DNA of 64,000 nucleotides from DASUAS01 sp963819475 (lineage in GTDB: Bacteria > Actinomycetota > Acidimicrobiia > IMCC26256 > DASPTH01), in NCBI GenBank assembly GCA_963819475.1, contig CAWFWE010000003.1:248001-312000 (forward strand). Reading direction: 5' to 3'. The notes beneath the pieces were generated by a model. The model worked only from the letters and a program-made list of their open reading frames with translations, had not been told where the DNA came from and did no database searches. Made by a program: the position numbers and the translations under genes. Positions 1 to 10,069 of the stretch are shown in pieces (the stretch's first letter is position 1; each line of letters opens with the position of its first letter).

Positions 1-1249
1 ACCGTGCCCGCGGTCGCCGACACCGCCATCGGCACGCTGGCGGCGCGCACGCACACGCCGCTCGTGGCGCCACTCGCCCTCGGTCGCCTGGGCCCGGTGG
101 TCGAGCGCGCCGGCCGCCCGTCGCCCGCCGAGCGCTATCCCGACGCGGCCACGATCCGCGCCGCGCTCGGCGACGCGGCGCGCGCGTTGCCGCCTCCGCA
201 GCCGCTTCCGCTCGCCGGCCTCGGCGGTGAGCTCGACGGCGGCGAGCCGACCCAGATCGGCCGGCGCGACCACGCGCTGTTCGACCAGGACGCGCCCGCG
301 ATCGACGCGACAGCACCGGTCGACGCGACGGCCGTCGCGCCCGCGGCATCGGCGCGCCGTCGCCGCGCGCCCGGAGCGGTGCGGTGGGTGTCGGTGGCCG
401 TGCTCGGCGCGATCCTGCTGGCCCTGATCGGCGGCGGCATCGCGCTGGCCGCGAGCACGTCCGGCGGGAGCGTGGCCGTGCCCTCGCTCGTCGGCCTCAA
501 GACCAAGGACGCCACCGACGCCGTCGCCCGGGTCGGTCTGACCCTGCGCATCATCGAGAAGACCGCCGACGATCCGAAGGACATCGTGATCGGGCAGCAC
601 CCCGCGCCGGGGGCGTTCACCAGCGACAACGGCTCGGTCGAGCTGGTCGTGTCGCCGCGGACCGCCGCCCGTCGCCGTGCCCGCGGTCAACGGCCAGTCA
701 CCGGCCGACGCCCAGGCCGAGTTGGAGCGCGCGGGCTTCGCGGTGGACGTCAAGCACCAGTACGACGAGTCGGTGCCGCCCGGCAGCGTCATCGGTACCG
801 ATCCGGCCGGCGGCGCGAAGGCGCCGCGTGACTCGACGTTGCAGCTGCTGGTGAGCGACGGGCCCGCGCCGGTCGCGGTCCCCGACGTGACCAAGGCGGC
901 CTCGTTCGACGAGGCGGCGGCCACGCTCGCCGCGCTCGGTTTCACGGTCAAGCGTGCCGACGACTTCAACGCCACCATCGCCGTCGGCAAGATCATCGGC
1001 ACCGACCCGCCGGCCGGCTCCGCGGCGCCACGCGGCTCGGCGGTCACGGTGCACGTGAGCAAAGGCCCGGAGAAGGTGACGGTCCCCAACCTCGTGGGCC
1101 AGCCACTCGAGAGCGCCACCGCCACGCTGCAGGGAGCCGGCTTCGTCGTCGACACGCAGAGCTACCTGCCGGGACGCCTTGTGCGCGCCCAGGATCCGGC
1201 CGGCGGGACCTCGGTCGACAAGGGCACGAAGGTCACCCTCTTCTTCTGA
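1..1249 (+). CDS. pknB: Ser/Thr protein kinase with four PASTA repeats, C-terminal part (frameshifted)
   Basis: This is the 3' part of a membrane Ser/Thr kinase of the PknB/StkP type, which senses muropeptides or lipid II outside the cell and phosphorylates division and wall enzymes inside. The visible part begins in the last helix of the kinase lobe (AERYPDAATIRAAL). A proline/alanine linker, an Arg cluster and one membrane segment (about residues 127-150 of the visible part) follow, then four PASTA repeats, each starting V-P-x-(V/L). The reading frame changes near base 655: removing one C restores V-S-R-G-P-P-P between PASTA 1 and 2, so this is probably an indel error. The catalytic lobe lies upstream of the window. 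Confidence 0.85.
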
Positions 1250-1577
1250 TCGGCCGTGCCGCGTGACAGGGCGGCACCACGAACGTCTCCTTGCGGGGCG
1301 GGAGGGCGGAAGGCATGCACTCCCGGGAGGCCGGCGACTGATCGTCGGCGGCGACGACTCGAATCGTGGGAGGAACTGATGTGGCGACCCGCGCACGGCG
1401 CGACGTCGAGGCCGGGGCCGTGCCGTCCGGCCAGTGGCTACGGACGTGAGCTCGGGCGCCCGGGGCCGCGGGTCGGCGACGCGCCCGCGGTGGCCGGGCA
1501 CGAGATGCCCGGCGACGCGCCGGAGCCCGCATGGTTCGCGGAGCGCGGCGAGCCGGCGAACGAGGCGGAGGCGCCCG
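1250..1577. other. Intergenic stretch between kinase and SCP2 gene
   Basis: About 330 bases with no recognisable gene. It contains several G/C-rich inverted repeats and one weak small ORF with a good ribosome binding site (listed separately). No T-tract terminator is visible. Confidence 0.5.
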
Positions 1578-1588
1578 CTACTCCGTGA
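1379..1588 (+). CDS. Possible small protein, 69 aa, unknown
   Basis: ATG preceded by GGGAGGAACTG, a good Shine-Dalgarno match with normal spacing. The product starts MWRPAHGATSRPG, is rich in Gly, Pro, Ala and Glu, and has no signal peptide or membrane segment. The last 11 bases overlap the end of the convergent SCP2 gene. Composition is also compatible with a chance ORF in GC-rich DNA; the ribosome binding site is the only positive evidence. Confidence 0.25.
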   Translation: MWRPAHGATSRPGPCRPASGYGRELGRPGPRVGDAPAVAGHEMPGDAPEPAWFAERGEPANEAEAPATP

Positions 1589-1979
1589 TCGCGGACAGGG
1601 ACTCGGCGAGCCCGGGCGCACCGGGGCCGGTACCCGCCACCTGGGCCGCCATCAACTTGGTGAGGTCGCCCTGGACCTTCACCTTGCCCTCCATGAACGC
1701 CTGCATCCCGGCCTGCGGGTTGGCGCTGATGAAGACGTCGCGGGCGGTCACGTAGTCGGTGGTGAGGGTGAGGTCGGCGTCGGTGGCGTGGCCGGCGCCC
1801 CAGTCGGCGTGGCCGTCCTTGGCGCCGATGTGGAGGAGACGGTCCTCGCCGAAGGGCGTGTCGGTCACCACCAGGTTCATGGTGAGCTCCGCGTGGGGCG
1901 GGATCTCCAGCTCCCGCGCGTCGACGATCTCCCGGACCGCCGTGAACCAGTCGTCGGAGAGGAACGGGTGCGTCGCCAC
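1578..1979 (-). CDS. SCP2 sterol-carrier-domain protein
   Basis: A 133-residue single-domain protein of the SCP2 lipid-binding fold, thought to bind acyl chains or sterols in a hydrophobic tunnel. The pattern ADLTLTTDYVTARDVF, then NPQAGMQAFMEGKVKVQGD, then a Leu/Ala helix, is the standard C-terminal half of bacterial SCP2 domains (the xxAFMxGKxKxxGD motif). GTG at 1979 is chosen because a TACGAT -10 hexamer lies 8 bases upstream. It is divergent from gatC with 46 bases between starts, so both promoters lie in that gap. The substrate is unknown. Confidence 0.85.
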   Translation of the reverse strand: MATHPFLSDDWFTAVREIVDARELEIPPHAELTMNLVVTDTPFGEDRLLHIGAKDGHADWGAGHATDADLTLTTDYVTARDVFISANPQAGMQAFMEGKVKVQGDLTKLMAAQVAGTGPGAPGLAESLSAITE

Positions 1980-1987
1980 AGATCGGC

Positions 1988-1993
1988 ATCGTA
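1988..1993 (-). promoter_or_regulatory. -10 element of SCP2 gene
   Basis: TACGAT on the minus strand, 8 bases before GTG 1979; implies a leaderless or near-leaderless mRNA. Confidence 0.55.
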
Positions 1994-2012
1994 GCCAAGC
2001 GGGTGCGACTCC

Positions 2013-2018
2013 TAGACT
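2013..2018 (+). promoter_or_regulatory. -10 element of gatCAB operon
   Basis: TAGACT, 7 bases before ATG 2026, with no Shine-Dalgarno between; implies leaderless gatC. Confidence 0.6.
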
Positions 2019-2025
2019 CGACGCC

Positions 2026-2319
2026 ATGTCCCGTCTCACGCGCGCCGACGTCGAGCACGTCGCGCAGCTGGCGCGCCTCGCGCTCGACCGACGAGGAGAT
2101 CGAGCACCTCACCGGCCAGCTCGAGGTCATCCTCGAGCACGCGGCGCAGATCGCCGCGCTCGACACCCACGATGTGCCCCCCACCGCGCACCCCTTGCCC
2201 ATCGTGAACGTGCTGCGCGCCGACGAGGTCCGGCCCAGCCTGCCGCGCGACGAGGTGCTGGCCATGGCGCCGGCGTCGGAGGACGGCCGGTTCCGCGTCC
2301 CGCGCATCCTCGACGCACC

Positions 2320-2323
<4 letters not shown>
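2026..2323 (+). CDS. gatC: Asp/Glu-tRNA amidotransferase subunit C (frameshifted)
   Basis: GatC is the small helical subunit that wraps GatA and GatB and stabilises the complex that amidates misacylated Asp-tRNA(Asn) and Glu-tRNA(Gln). The start MSRLTRADVEHVAQLARLAL and, in the next frame, TDEEIEHLTGQLEVILEHAAQI are the usual GatC N-terminus. DVPPTAHPLPIVNVLRADEV is the usual middle. The frame changes because of one extra G at 2086 (TC-G-A); removing it gives L-A-L-T-D-E-E. Length without the indel is about 98 aa, normal for the family. The stop overlaps the gatA start as GTGA. All three gat genes carry an indel, so sequence error is more likely than gene decay. Confidence 0.93.
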
Positions 2324-3736
<1,413 letters not shown>

Positions 3737-3740
<4 letters not shown>

Positions 3741-3796
3741 GCGTGAGCGAGCCGGGTATCCCGGCGAGGAGCGAATGCCCCATGGAGCAGGCATGA
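3737..3796 (+). repeat. Duplicated gatA-gatB junction: coupled micro-ORF with hairpin
   Basis: The sequence GGCATGAGCGTG occurs at 3734 and again at 3790, 56 bases apart. It spans the gatA stop and a start codon the first time, and the gatB start the second. Between them lies an open 19-codon ORF, MSVSEPGIPARSECPMEQA, whose ATG overlaps the gatA stop (ATGA, 3737) and whose TGA overlaps the gatB ATG (3793). Its end (MEQA) resembles the GatA end (EEQA). The insert contains GCCGGG-TAT-CCCGGC, a perfect 6-bp hairpin. The layout matches the menB-menA, ilvB-ilvN and 52.3-kb junctions. Confidence 0.7.
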
Positions 3797-5279
3797 GCGT
3801 GGGCGAGCAGGAGCGCGCGGGCGTGCAGGCCTACGAGCCGGTCATCGGCCTCGAGGTGCACTGCGAGCTGTCGACCGCGACCAAGTTGTTCTGCGGCTGC
3901 CCCAACGAGTTCGGTGCCGAGCCCAACACCCACGTGTGCCCGGTGTGCCTCGGGCTCCCGGGATCACTGCCGGTGCTCAACGAGCAGACCGTCGAGTACG
4001 CGTTGCGCTTCGCGGATGCTGTGCACCTGCGGGTGCCGGAGCAGTCGACGTTCGCCCGCAAGAACTACTTCTATCCGGACATGCCGAAGGACTACCAGGT
4101 CTCGCAGTACGACGAGCCGATCACGGTCGACGGCTGGATCGACGTCGACGGCGGCCGCGTCGGCATCGAGCGCGCGCACCTCGAGGAGGACACCGGGAAG
4201 ACGGTCCACGTCGGCGGTGGAGGTCGCATCCACGAGGCCGACCACTCGCTCGTCGACTACAACCGCGCCGGCGTGCCACTCATGGAGATCGTGAGCCGGC
4301 CCGACATCCGCAGCGCCGAGCACGCGCGCGCCTACGTGGCCGAGCTGCGCGGTGTGCTGCAGGCGATCGGCGTGTCCGACGTGAAGATGGAGGAGGGTTC
4401 CATGCGCGTCGACGCCAACGTGTCGGTGCGCCCGATCGGCACGTCGGAGCTCGGCACCAAGGTCGAGGTCAAGAACATGAACTCGCTGCGCTCGCTGGGG
4501 CGAGCGATCGAGTACGAGATCGAACGGCAGATCGGAGCGCTCGAGTCCGGCGAGCGGATCGTGCAGGAGACCCGTCACTGGGACGAAGCCGACGGGCGCA
4601 CACACTCGATGCGCACGAAGGAAGGGTCCTCCGACTACCGCTACTTCCCCGAGCCCGACCTCGTGCCGGTGGCGCCCACCGACGCCATGCGCGGCGGGTG
4701 CACGCGTCGATGCCGGAGCTGCCGGCCGATCGCCGCGCCCGACTGCAGGAGGAGTGGGGGATCAGCGACAACGAGGCGCGAGTGCTCGTCGGCACGCCGG
4801 GGCTCGCCGAGTACGCAGAGGCGGCCGTCGACGTGCTCGACGGTGGTTCGGCTCGGGACGTCGTGAAGTGGGCCAACGGGGATGTGCTCGGCCACCTCAA
4901 CGAGTCGGGACTCTCGCCCCACGTGCTGCCGCTCGCGCCGGACGGGCTGGCGGAGCTCGTCGGCCTGGTCGACGCCGGACTGATCACGCGCAACCAGGCG
5001 AAGGACGTGCTCGGTGAGTGCCTCAGCGAGGCGAAGCGACCGAAGCAGGTCGTCGCCGAGCGCGGGTTGACACAGGTGAGCGACGCCGGCGCGATCGGCG
5101 CGGTCGTCGACGAGGTGCTCGCCGCCAACGCCGACGCGGTGGAGGAGTACCACACCGGCGACGACAAGGTCCGCAAGAAGAAGCGAGGCTTCATCACCGG
5201 TGAGGTGATGCGCGCGCTCGAGGGCCAGGGCAACCCGAAGGTCGTCAACCAGCTCCTCGACGAGAAGCTCGGCGCGTGA
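3793..5279 (+). CDS. gatB: Asp/Glu-tRNA amidotransferase subunit B (frameshifted)
   Basis: GatB binds the mischarged tRNA, phosphorylates the Asp/Glu carboxyl and completes amidation with ammonia from GatA. The N-terminal signature is clear: YEPVIGLEVHCELSTATKLFCGC, NTHVCPVCLGLPGSLPVLN, YFYPDMPKDYQVSQYDEPI. The tail holds the YqeY-like tRNA-binding domain, ending VMRALEGQGNPKVVNQLLDE. The frame changes at about 4690-4697 (PTDAMR to VHASMPELPADRR) by a one-base loss or two-base gain. Corrected length is about 495 aa. The cradle-domain Cys residues (C-x-C and C-x2-C) are present. ATG 3793 is taken because the protein signature follows directly. Confidence 0.95.
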
Positions 5280-5298
5280 CCGGTCCGGGCCGGCGCGA

Positions 5299-6129
5299 TC
5301 ACGACGCCCGGCACTGGTACCGCGCGCAGAGAAATGCGGTGATCTGGTCGATGAGGTCGGCGCGGATCGCCCGCACCCCGGCGAGGCCGTGCCCCATGGC
5401 CGGGTAGTACTTCACCGTCACGTCGGCCCCCCGGTCGCGCAGGGCGTGCTCCATGTCGAGTGCCTCGGTCACGGGGACGAGGCCGTCGTCCTCACCGTGG
5501 AGGATGAGGACGGGCGCGACGATGCCGGCCGCCCGCGACACGACGTCGACCTCGCCGGGCAGCTCCCCCCAGGCGGTGGTGCCCTCGAGCATCCCGGCGA
5601 TCGACACGACCGGGTCTCGCGCGCCGGTGGTGGCCCGCAACATCGCCACACCGCCACCGCGGCTGAAGCCGACGAGCGCCAGCGTCGAGGAGCTCCTGAG
5701 GGCCGAGCGGGCGCCGGCCACGAGCGCGTCGAGGTCGGGCACGGCCGCGTCGGACACGCCGACGAACTCAGGCGCGTCGACGCAGCCGATCTGGGGATCT
5801 GTCGGCGTGACCGGGGAGGCGCCGGCGAACCAGCAGCCGACCGCGACGTCGAAGCCCCGCGCCGCGAGCTCGTGGGCGAACTGCAGGTAGTCGGTGTTGA
5901 GGCCTTCGGTGCCGGTGACCAGCACCGCGCCGACGTGGTGGCCCGGGGCCGGCGAGCGCACCACACCCATCAGCAGCGTGTGCCCCCCGGGAGCGTCGAC
6001 CACCGACCAGGAAGCGTCGGCATCGTTGGCGTTCCGGGGCGAGGTGGTCGGTGCCACGCCCGACGATCCGTTGCACGCGGCGCACACGACCGCGACGAGG
6101 AGTGTGGCGAGCAGCGCGGGCCGGGACAT
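5299..6129 (-). CDS. Secreted lipoprotein alpha/beta hydrolase (dienelactone-hydrolase type)
   Basis: A 276-residue exported hydrolase. It begins MSRPALLATLLVAVVCAAC, a short signal peptide ending in a lipobox-like C-A-A-C, so the mature protein is probably lipid-anchored. Motifs in order are VLVTGTEGLNTDYLQF, the nucleophile elbow GFSRGG, the acid region LILHGEDDGLVPV and the histidine in YPAMGHGL, giving a full Ser-Asp-His triad. The family cleaves esters or lactones; the substrate is unknown. An upstream in-frame ATG would add seven residues before the signal peptide. It converges on gatB with a 19-base gap. Confidence 0.8.
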   Translation of the reverse strand: MSRPALLATLLVAVVCAACNGSSGVAPTTSPRNANDADASWSVVDAPGGHTLLMGVVRSPAPGHHVGAVLVTGTEGLNTDYLQFAHELAARGFDVAVGCWFAGASPVTPTDPQIGCVDAPEFVGVSDAAVPDLDALVAGARSALRSSSTLALVGFSRGGGVAMLRATTGARDPVVSIAGMLEGTTAWGELPGEVDVVSRAAGIVAPVLILHGEDDGLVPVTEALDMEHALRDRGADVTVKYYPAMGHGLAGVRAIRADLIDQITAFLCARYQCRAS

Positions 6130-6195
6130 GATGCCAGTCTCACCGCGCATCGTGGGCGTGGTGAGGGGCGGAAGTCCCGAATCCCGAATCGACGC

Positions 6196-7351
6196 TCAGT
6201 CCATGGGGACCTTGCGGACGATGCGGCCGCCGATGCGGGCGAAGATCTCGTCGAGGCTGTGACCGGTGATGGTGAGCCCATGGTTGCGTTGGCCGACGAT
6301 GGCCCGGGTCGGGTCCGGGGCCTGGCGCACGAGCTCCGCCACCGACTCGGCGAGCTCGACGGTGCCACACGGGTAGTTGATCTCGGTCGCGACGGTGCCC
6401 TCGATCCACGCGTGCACGTGGAGGATCGCGTTGACGCCCGGGTGCTCCCGGTAGATCATCCAGTGCTCGATGGCGTCGACCGACACCCGTCGCGGCTCCA
6501 CGCCCTCGGGGACCCGCAGCTTCATCACGTCGCGCGCCTCGTCGTAGCCGTTGACGAGCAGGATGTCGCGGCCGATCTCGTGCAGCGCCGACTTGTCGAC
6601 ACCACTCGCGCTCATCCAGTACTGGGGTTGTGGCTCGTCGTCGCCCGTGATCCGTCGCGCGCTCGACGTTGCCGTAGCTGAGCCCACCGATGCCGTACAG
6701 CAGCTTGACGTGGCGCAGGTCGCGTTCCGAGAGGATCTCCTCGATCGGGAACGCCGCCGGGAGCAGGTCGAGTGCAGCGAGGCGCCCGCCTGCCCGGGTG
6801 ATCTGCCGGGTGACGTCGTCGCCGTCGCGCAGCGCGTCGGGCAGGTCGGTGATGAATTCGTTGCCGATCACGAGCCGCGACGACGCCAGTGGCTCGACTC
6901 GTGAGAACACGCTCTTGAAGAAGAACTGATCGTCGTCGGTGCCGGTGTCGATCGCGTAGGTGCCCTGCTCGAGGGTGACGAACTGGGCGATGGAACCGGT
7001 CCCCAAGGGGCTCACCATCACGCAGAGGTTCGCGAGCCCGCGCACGAGCAGCGGGTAGCCGGTGCGCAGCATGTCGGACGGTGGGGCGTCGAGCTCGGTC
7101 AGCGCAACCACGAACGTGGGCGCATTCTTGCGCCGGTACGGACGAGCGGCGTCGGGATCGACGAAATGCAGCACCACCGCGACGTCGGGACCGGGCGCGT
7201 CGACCTCGGTGTAGCCCTGGTCGAGCATCACCTCACGGAGCCCGGCCGCGAACCAGCGCAGTCGCTCGCCCTGCGGTTCGCCGCTCCACGCGAAGGTGCG
7301 TGGCACCACGACTCGCCGATCGACGACACCGATCCCGGCGATATGGCTCAT
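6196..7351 (-). CDS. Class II aldolase/adducin domain protein with unusual N-terminal domain (frameshifted)
   Basis: The C-terminal third is a class II aldolase/adducin fold: LSYGNVSARR after correction, YWMSASGVDKSALHEIGRDI, NAILHVHAWIEGT with the metal-binding H-x-H, and QRNHGLTITG with the third His. Such enzymes cleave or epimerise sugar phosphates using a divalent metal. About 230 residues precede it (FAWSGEPQGERLRWFAAGL, DVAVVLHFVDPDAARPYRRKN, DDDQFFFKSVFSRVEPLASS) and I do not recognise them. One extra base at 6664 (G in GTC-G-AGC) splits the gene. Start 7351 (MSHIAGIG) is preceded by GGGGGAG; GTG/ATG codons further upstream are possible. Confidence 0.75.
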
Positions 7352-7412
7352 CCGCTCCCCCATCGCGCTTTCCGGTAGGAACGGCACAGCGTAGTGGGGG
7401 GTCGCGCCGCGA

Positions 7413-8318
7413 TCAGGCGATCGCGACGCCGGTCACGCCGCCAATGCTCTCGGCGATGCGCGCGAAGGCGTCGCATCCCTCGCTCGACAGCCACACGTCG
7501 CCCTCGCCGTCGACCAGGGCCACCTTCGTGCCGTCGCTGGCGATGCATCGCGTATCGATGTTCCCCGAGAGGTACTCGGGCAATCCGCCGGTGACCTTCT
7601 CCACCGGGCCACCGTCGACGGAAGCGCGGTACACGGCCGAGCGCTCGCTCCACGGCCCGTCGGACACCGTCACCAACACGTCGTCACCGGCGATGGCAAC
7701 GCCCCGCGCGTAGGTCATCTCCATGCCGTCGGTCGTGCTGTGCCACGTCGCGCCGCCGTCGCGGCTCCGGCACAGGCCGGCCGAAGCGGCGGCGACCGCG
7801 ATCTCGCCGCGCGTCGGGTGCGCGAGCACCTGGTGCACGTCGTCGTCGACGTCCAACGTGGACTCGAAGGTGAGGCCGCCGTCCACCGAGCGCGGGATGC
7901 CACCGACGTGGACGCTCACGAGCAACGCACCGTCGGCGGACGCGCTCATCGAGCGCACCTGGAGCGGGACGCCCACCGCGTGCCACGAGTCGCGACCCGG
8001 CACCGCGTCGAACCCGTCGAGCGCCTCGACCGTGCCGGACTCCGGTACCGCTCGCAGCACACGCGCGTCGGCGGTGCCGGCGAACACGGTTGCACCGATC
8101 GCGGCGACGGCCGTGAGGTCGACGTCGGTCTTGGCCAGTGGCGTCCAGGTGCCGTCGGTGCCGTGCTGCCAGATCTCCCGTCGGTCGACGATCGCCAGCC
8201 ACGCGCCGCCGGTCCCGGGCGTGAACGCCTCGACCCGGTGCCCCTCGAGCGAGGTGAGGTGCTCCCCGCTCGACGTGAGGATGTGGTAGCCGTCGACCGC
8301 CGTCACGAGCACGCTCAT
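7413..8318 (-). CDS. Beta-propeller (BNR/sialidase-like repeat) protein
   Basis: A 301-residue cytoplasmic protein with repeated blades: WLAIVDRREIWQHGTDGTWTPL, VSVHVGGIPRSVDGGLTFES, GLCRSRDGGATWHSTTDGM (a BNR Asp-box, S-x-D-x-G-x-T-W), DVWLSSEGCDAFARIAES. There is no signal peptide. Proteins of this type are annotated as glycosyl-hydrolase-like or VPS10-like propellers, and there is no evidence of catalysis here. ATG 8318 follows AAAGGAGCGGCG, a strong Shine-Dalgarno. It is divergent from ilvD with a shared symmetric -10. Confidence 0.75.
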   Translation of the reverse strand: MSVLVTAVDGYHILTSSGEHLTSLEGHRVEAFTPGTGGAWLAIVDRREIWQHGTDGTWTPLAKTDVDLTAVAAIGATVFAGTADARVLRAVPESGTVEALDGFDAVPGRDSWHAVGVPLQVRSMSASADGALLVSVHVGGIPRSVDGGLTFESTLDVDDDVHQVLAHPTRGEIAVAAASAGLCRSRDGGATWHSTTDGMEMTYARGVAIAGDDVLVTVSDGPWSERSAVYRASVDGGPVEKVTGGLPEYLSGNIDTRCIASDGTKVALVDGEGDVWLSSEGCDAFARIAESIGGVTGVAIA

Positions 8319-8354
8319 CGCCGCTCCTTTCACCGCCGGGGCGCTGCACCCTCG

Positions 8355-8364
8355 AGGGTACGCT
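8355..8364. promoter_or_regulatory. Symmetric bidirectional -10 between propeller gene and ilvD
   Basis: AGGGTACGCT reads TACGCT rightward (6 bases before ilvD ATG 8371, leaderless) and TACCCT leftward (about 30 bases of 5' UTR with Shine-Dalgarno before ATG 8318). The two hexamers share the central TA. Confidence 0.55.
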
Positions 8365-8370
8365 GCCCGC

Positions 8371-10068
8371 ATGCCCGACCCCACGCCCGACGCCATGAAG
8401 CCGCACAGCTACGAGGTCACCGACGGCATGGAGCGCGCACCCGCACGCGCCATGCTGCGCGCCGTCGGCATGACCGACGACGACTGGGGCCGGGCGCAGG
8501 TGGGCGTGGCGTCGAGCTGGAACGAGGTCACGCCGTGCAACCTTCCGCTCGACCGGCTCGCCAAACGAGCGAAGGAGGGTGTACGCGCTGCCGGTGGGTT
8601 CCCGATGGAGTTCGTCACCATCGCGGTCAGCGACGGCATCTCGATGGGCCATGAAGGCATGCGCGGCTCGCTGGTGAGCCGCGAGATCATCGCCGACTCG
8701 GTCGAGTGCATGGTCCACTCGGAGCGGCTCGACGCGCTGGTGACGTTCGCCGGCTGCGACAAGAGCCTGCCCGGCATGCTCATGGCCGCCGCCCGCACCA
8801 ACGTGCCGTCGGTGTTCCTCTACGGAGGTTCGATCCTCCCCGGCCACTACAAGGACCAGGCGCTCGACATCGTCAGCGTCTTCGAGGCGGTTGGCGCGTG
8901 CGCGGCCGGCACGCTGTCGGTCAACGAGCTCGGTGAGATCGAGAAGCGCGCCTGTCCGACCGAGGGCTCGTGCGCGGGGATGTTCACCGCCAACACGATG
9001 GCGTCGGTGGCGGAGGCGATCGGCATGTCGCTCCCCGGCTCGTCGTGCGCACCGGCCGTCGACCGTCGGCGCGACGACCACGCGTACGACTCCGGGCGCG
9101 CGGTGGTCGCACTGGTCGAGGCCGGGATCCGGCCGCGCCAGATCATGACCAAGGAGGCGTTCGAGAACGCGATCGCGGTCACCATGGCGGTCGGCGGGTC
9201 CACGAACGCGGTGCTGCACCTGCTCGCCATCGCCAACGAGGCGGGCGTGGAGCTCGAGCTCGACGACTTCAACCGCATCGGTGCGCGAGTGCCCCACGTC
9301 GCCGACATGAAGCCGCACGGCAAGTACCACATGGTCGACCTCGACCGCGTCGGCGGCGTGCAGGTCGTGATGCAGGAGCTGCTCGACGCCGGGCTGCTGC
9401 ACGGCGACTGCCTCACCGTCACCGGCAAGACCGTGGCCGAGAACCTGGCCGGGCTCGACGCGCCGAAGCCCGACGGCGAGGTGGTGCACCCGCTCAGCGC
9501 CCCGATCCACGCCCAGGGCGGGATCGCGGTGCTGCGCGGCTCCCTCGCGCCGAACGGCGGCGTGGTGAAGGTGGCGGGGATCGACGACCTGAAGTTCGAC
9601 GGCGTCGCGCGCGTCTTCGACGGCGAGGAGTTCGCGATGGAGGCGATCCTCGCCGGGAAGATCAACGCCGGTGACATCGTGGTGATCCGCTACGAGGGCC
9701 CGAAGGGTGGGCCGGGCATGCGCGAGATGCTGGCCGTCACCGGCGCGATGAAAGGAGCCGGCCGCGGCGCCGATGCCGCGCTCGTCACCGACGGTCGGTT
9801 CTCGGGCGGCACCCACGGATTCTGTGTCGGGCACGTTGCGCCGGAGGCGGTCGACGGCGGACCCATCGCGCTGGTGCAGGAAGGCGACCGCATCGTGATC
9901 GACGCCGAGGCGCACACGATCGACCTCATGGTCGACGAGGCCGAGCTGGCGCGCCGGCGCGCCGACTGGAAGCCGATGGCGCCCCGCTACACGAGTGGGT
10001 TCCTCGCCAAGTACGCGCGTTTGGCACAGGGCGCCGAGCGCGGCGCCATCACCAACCTCATCGACTGA
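8371..10068 (+). CDS. ilvD: Dihydroxy-acid dehydratase
   Basis: IlvD dehydrates 2,3-dihydroxy-isovalerate and -methylvalerate to the 2-keto acids, the third common step of Val/Ile synthesis. It is an iron-sulfur enzyme, and its three conserved cysteines lie in VTPCNLPL, TFAGCDKSLPG and TEGSCAGMFTANTM. The active-site stretch VTDGRFSGGTHGFCVGH is near the C-terminus. Length 565 aa is normal. The family core starts at MKPHSYEVTDGMERA (8395), but ATG 8371 lies 6 bases after TACGCT, so I take 8371. The gene is intact and stands apart from ilvBNC, 3.6 kb upstream in the same orientation. Confidence 0.97.
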   Translation: MPDPTPDAMKPHSYEVTDGMERAPARAMLRAVGMTDDDWGRAQVGVASSWNEVTPCNLPLDRLAKRAKEGVRAAGGFPMEFVTIAVSDGISMGHEGMRGSLVSREIIADSVECMVHSERLDALVTFAGCDKSLPGMLMAAARTNVPSVFLYGGSILPGHYKDQALDIVSVFEAVGACAAGTLSVNELGEIEKRACPTEGSCAGMFTANTMASVAEAIGMSLPGSSCAPAVDRRRDDHAYDSGRAVVALVEAGIRPRQIMTKEAFENAIAVTMAVGGSTNAVLHLLAIANEAGVELELDDFNRIGARVPHVADMKPHGKYHMVDLDRVGGVQVVMQELLDAGLLHGDCLTVTGKTVAENLAGLDAPKPDGEVVHPLSAPIHAQGGIAVLRGSLAPNGGVVKVAGIDDLKFDGVARVFDGEEFAMEAILAGKINAGDIVVIRYEGPKGGPGMREMLAVTGAMKGAGRGADAALVTDGRFSGGTHGFCVGHVAPEAVDGGPIALVQEGDRIVIDAEAHTIDLMVDEAELARRRADWKPMAPRYTSGFLAKYARLAQGAERGAITNLID

Positions 10069-10069
10069 C

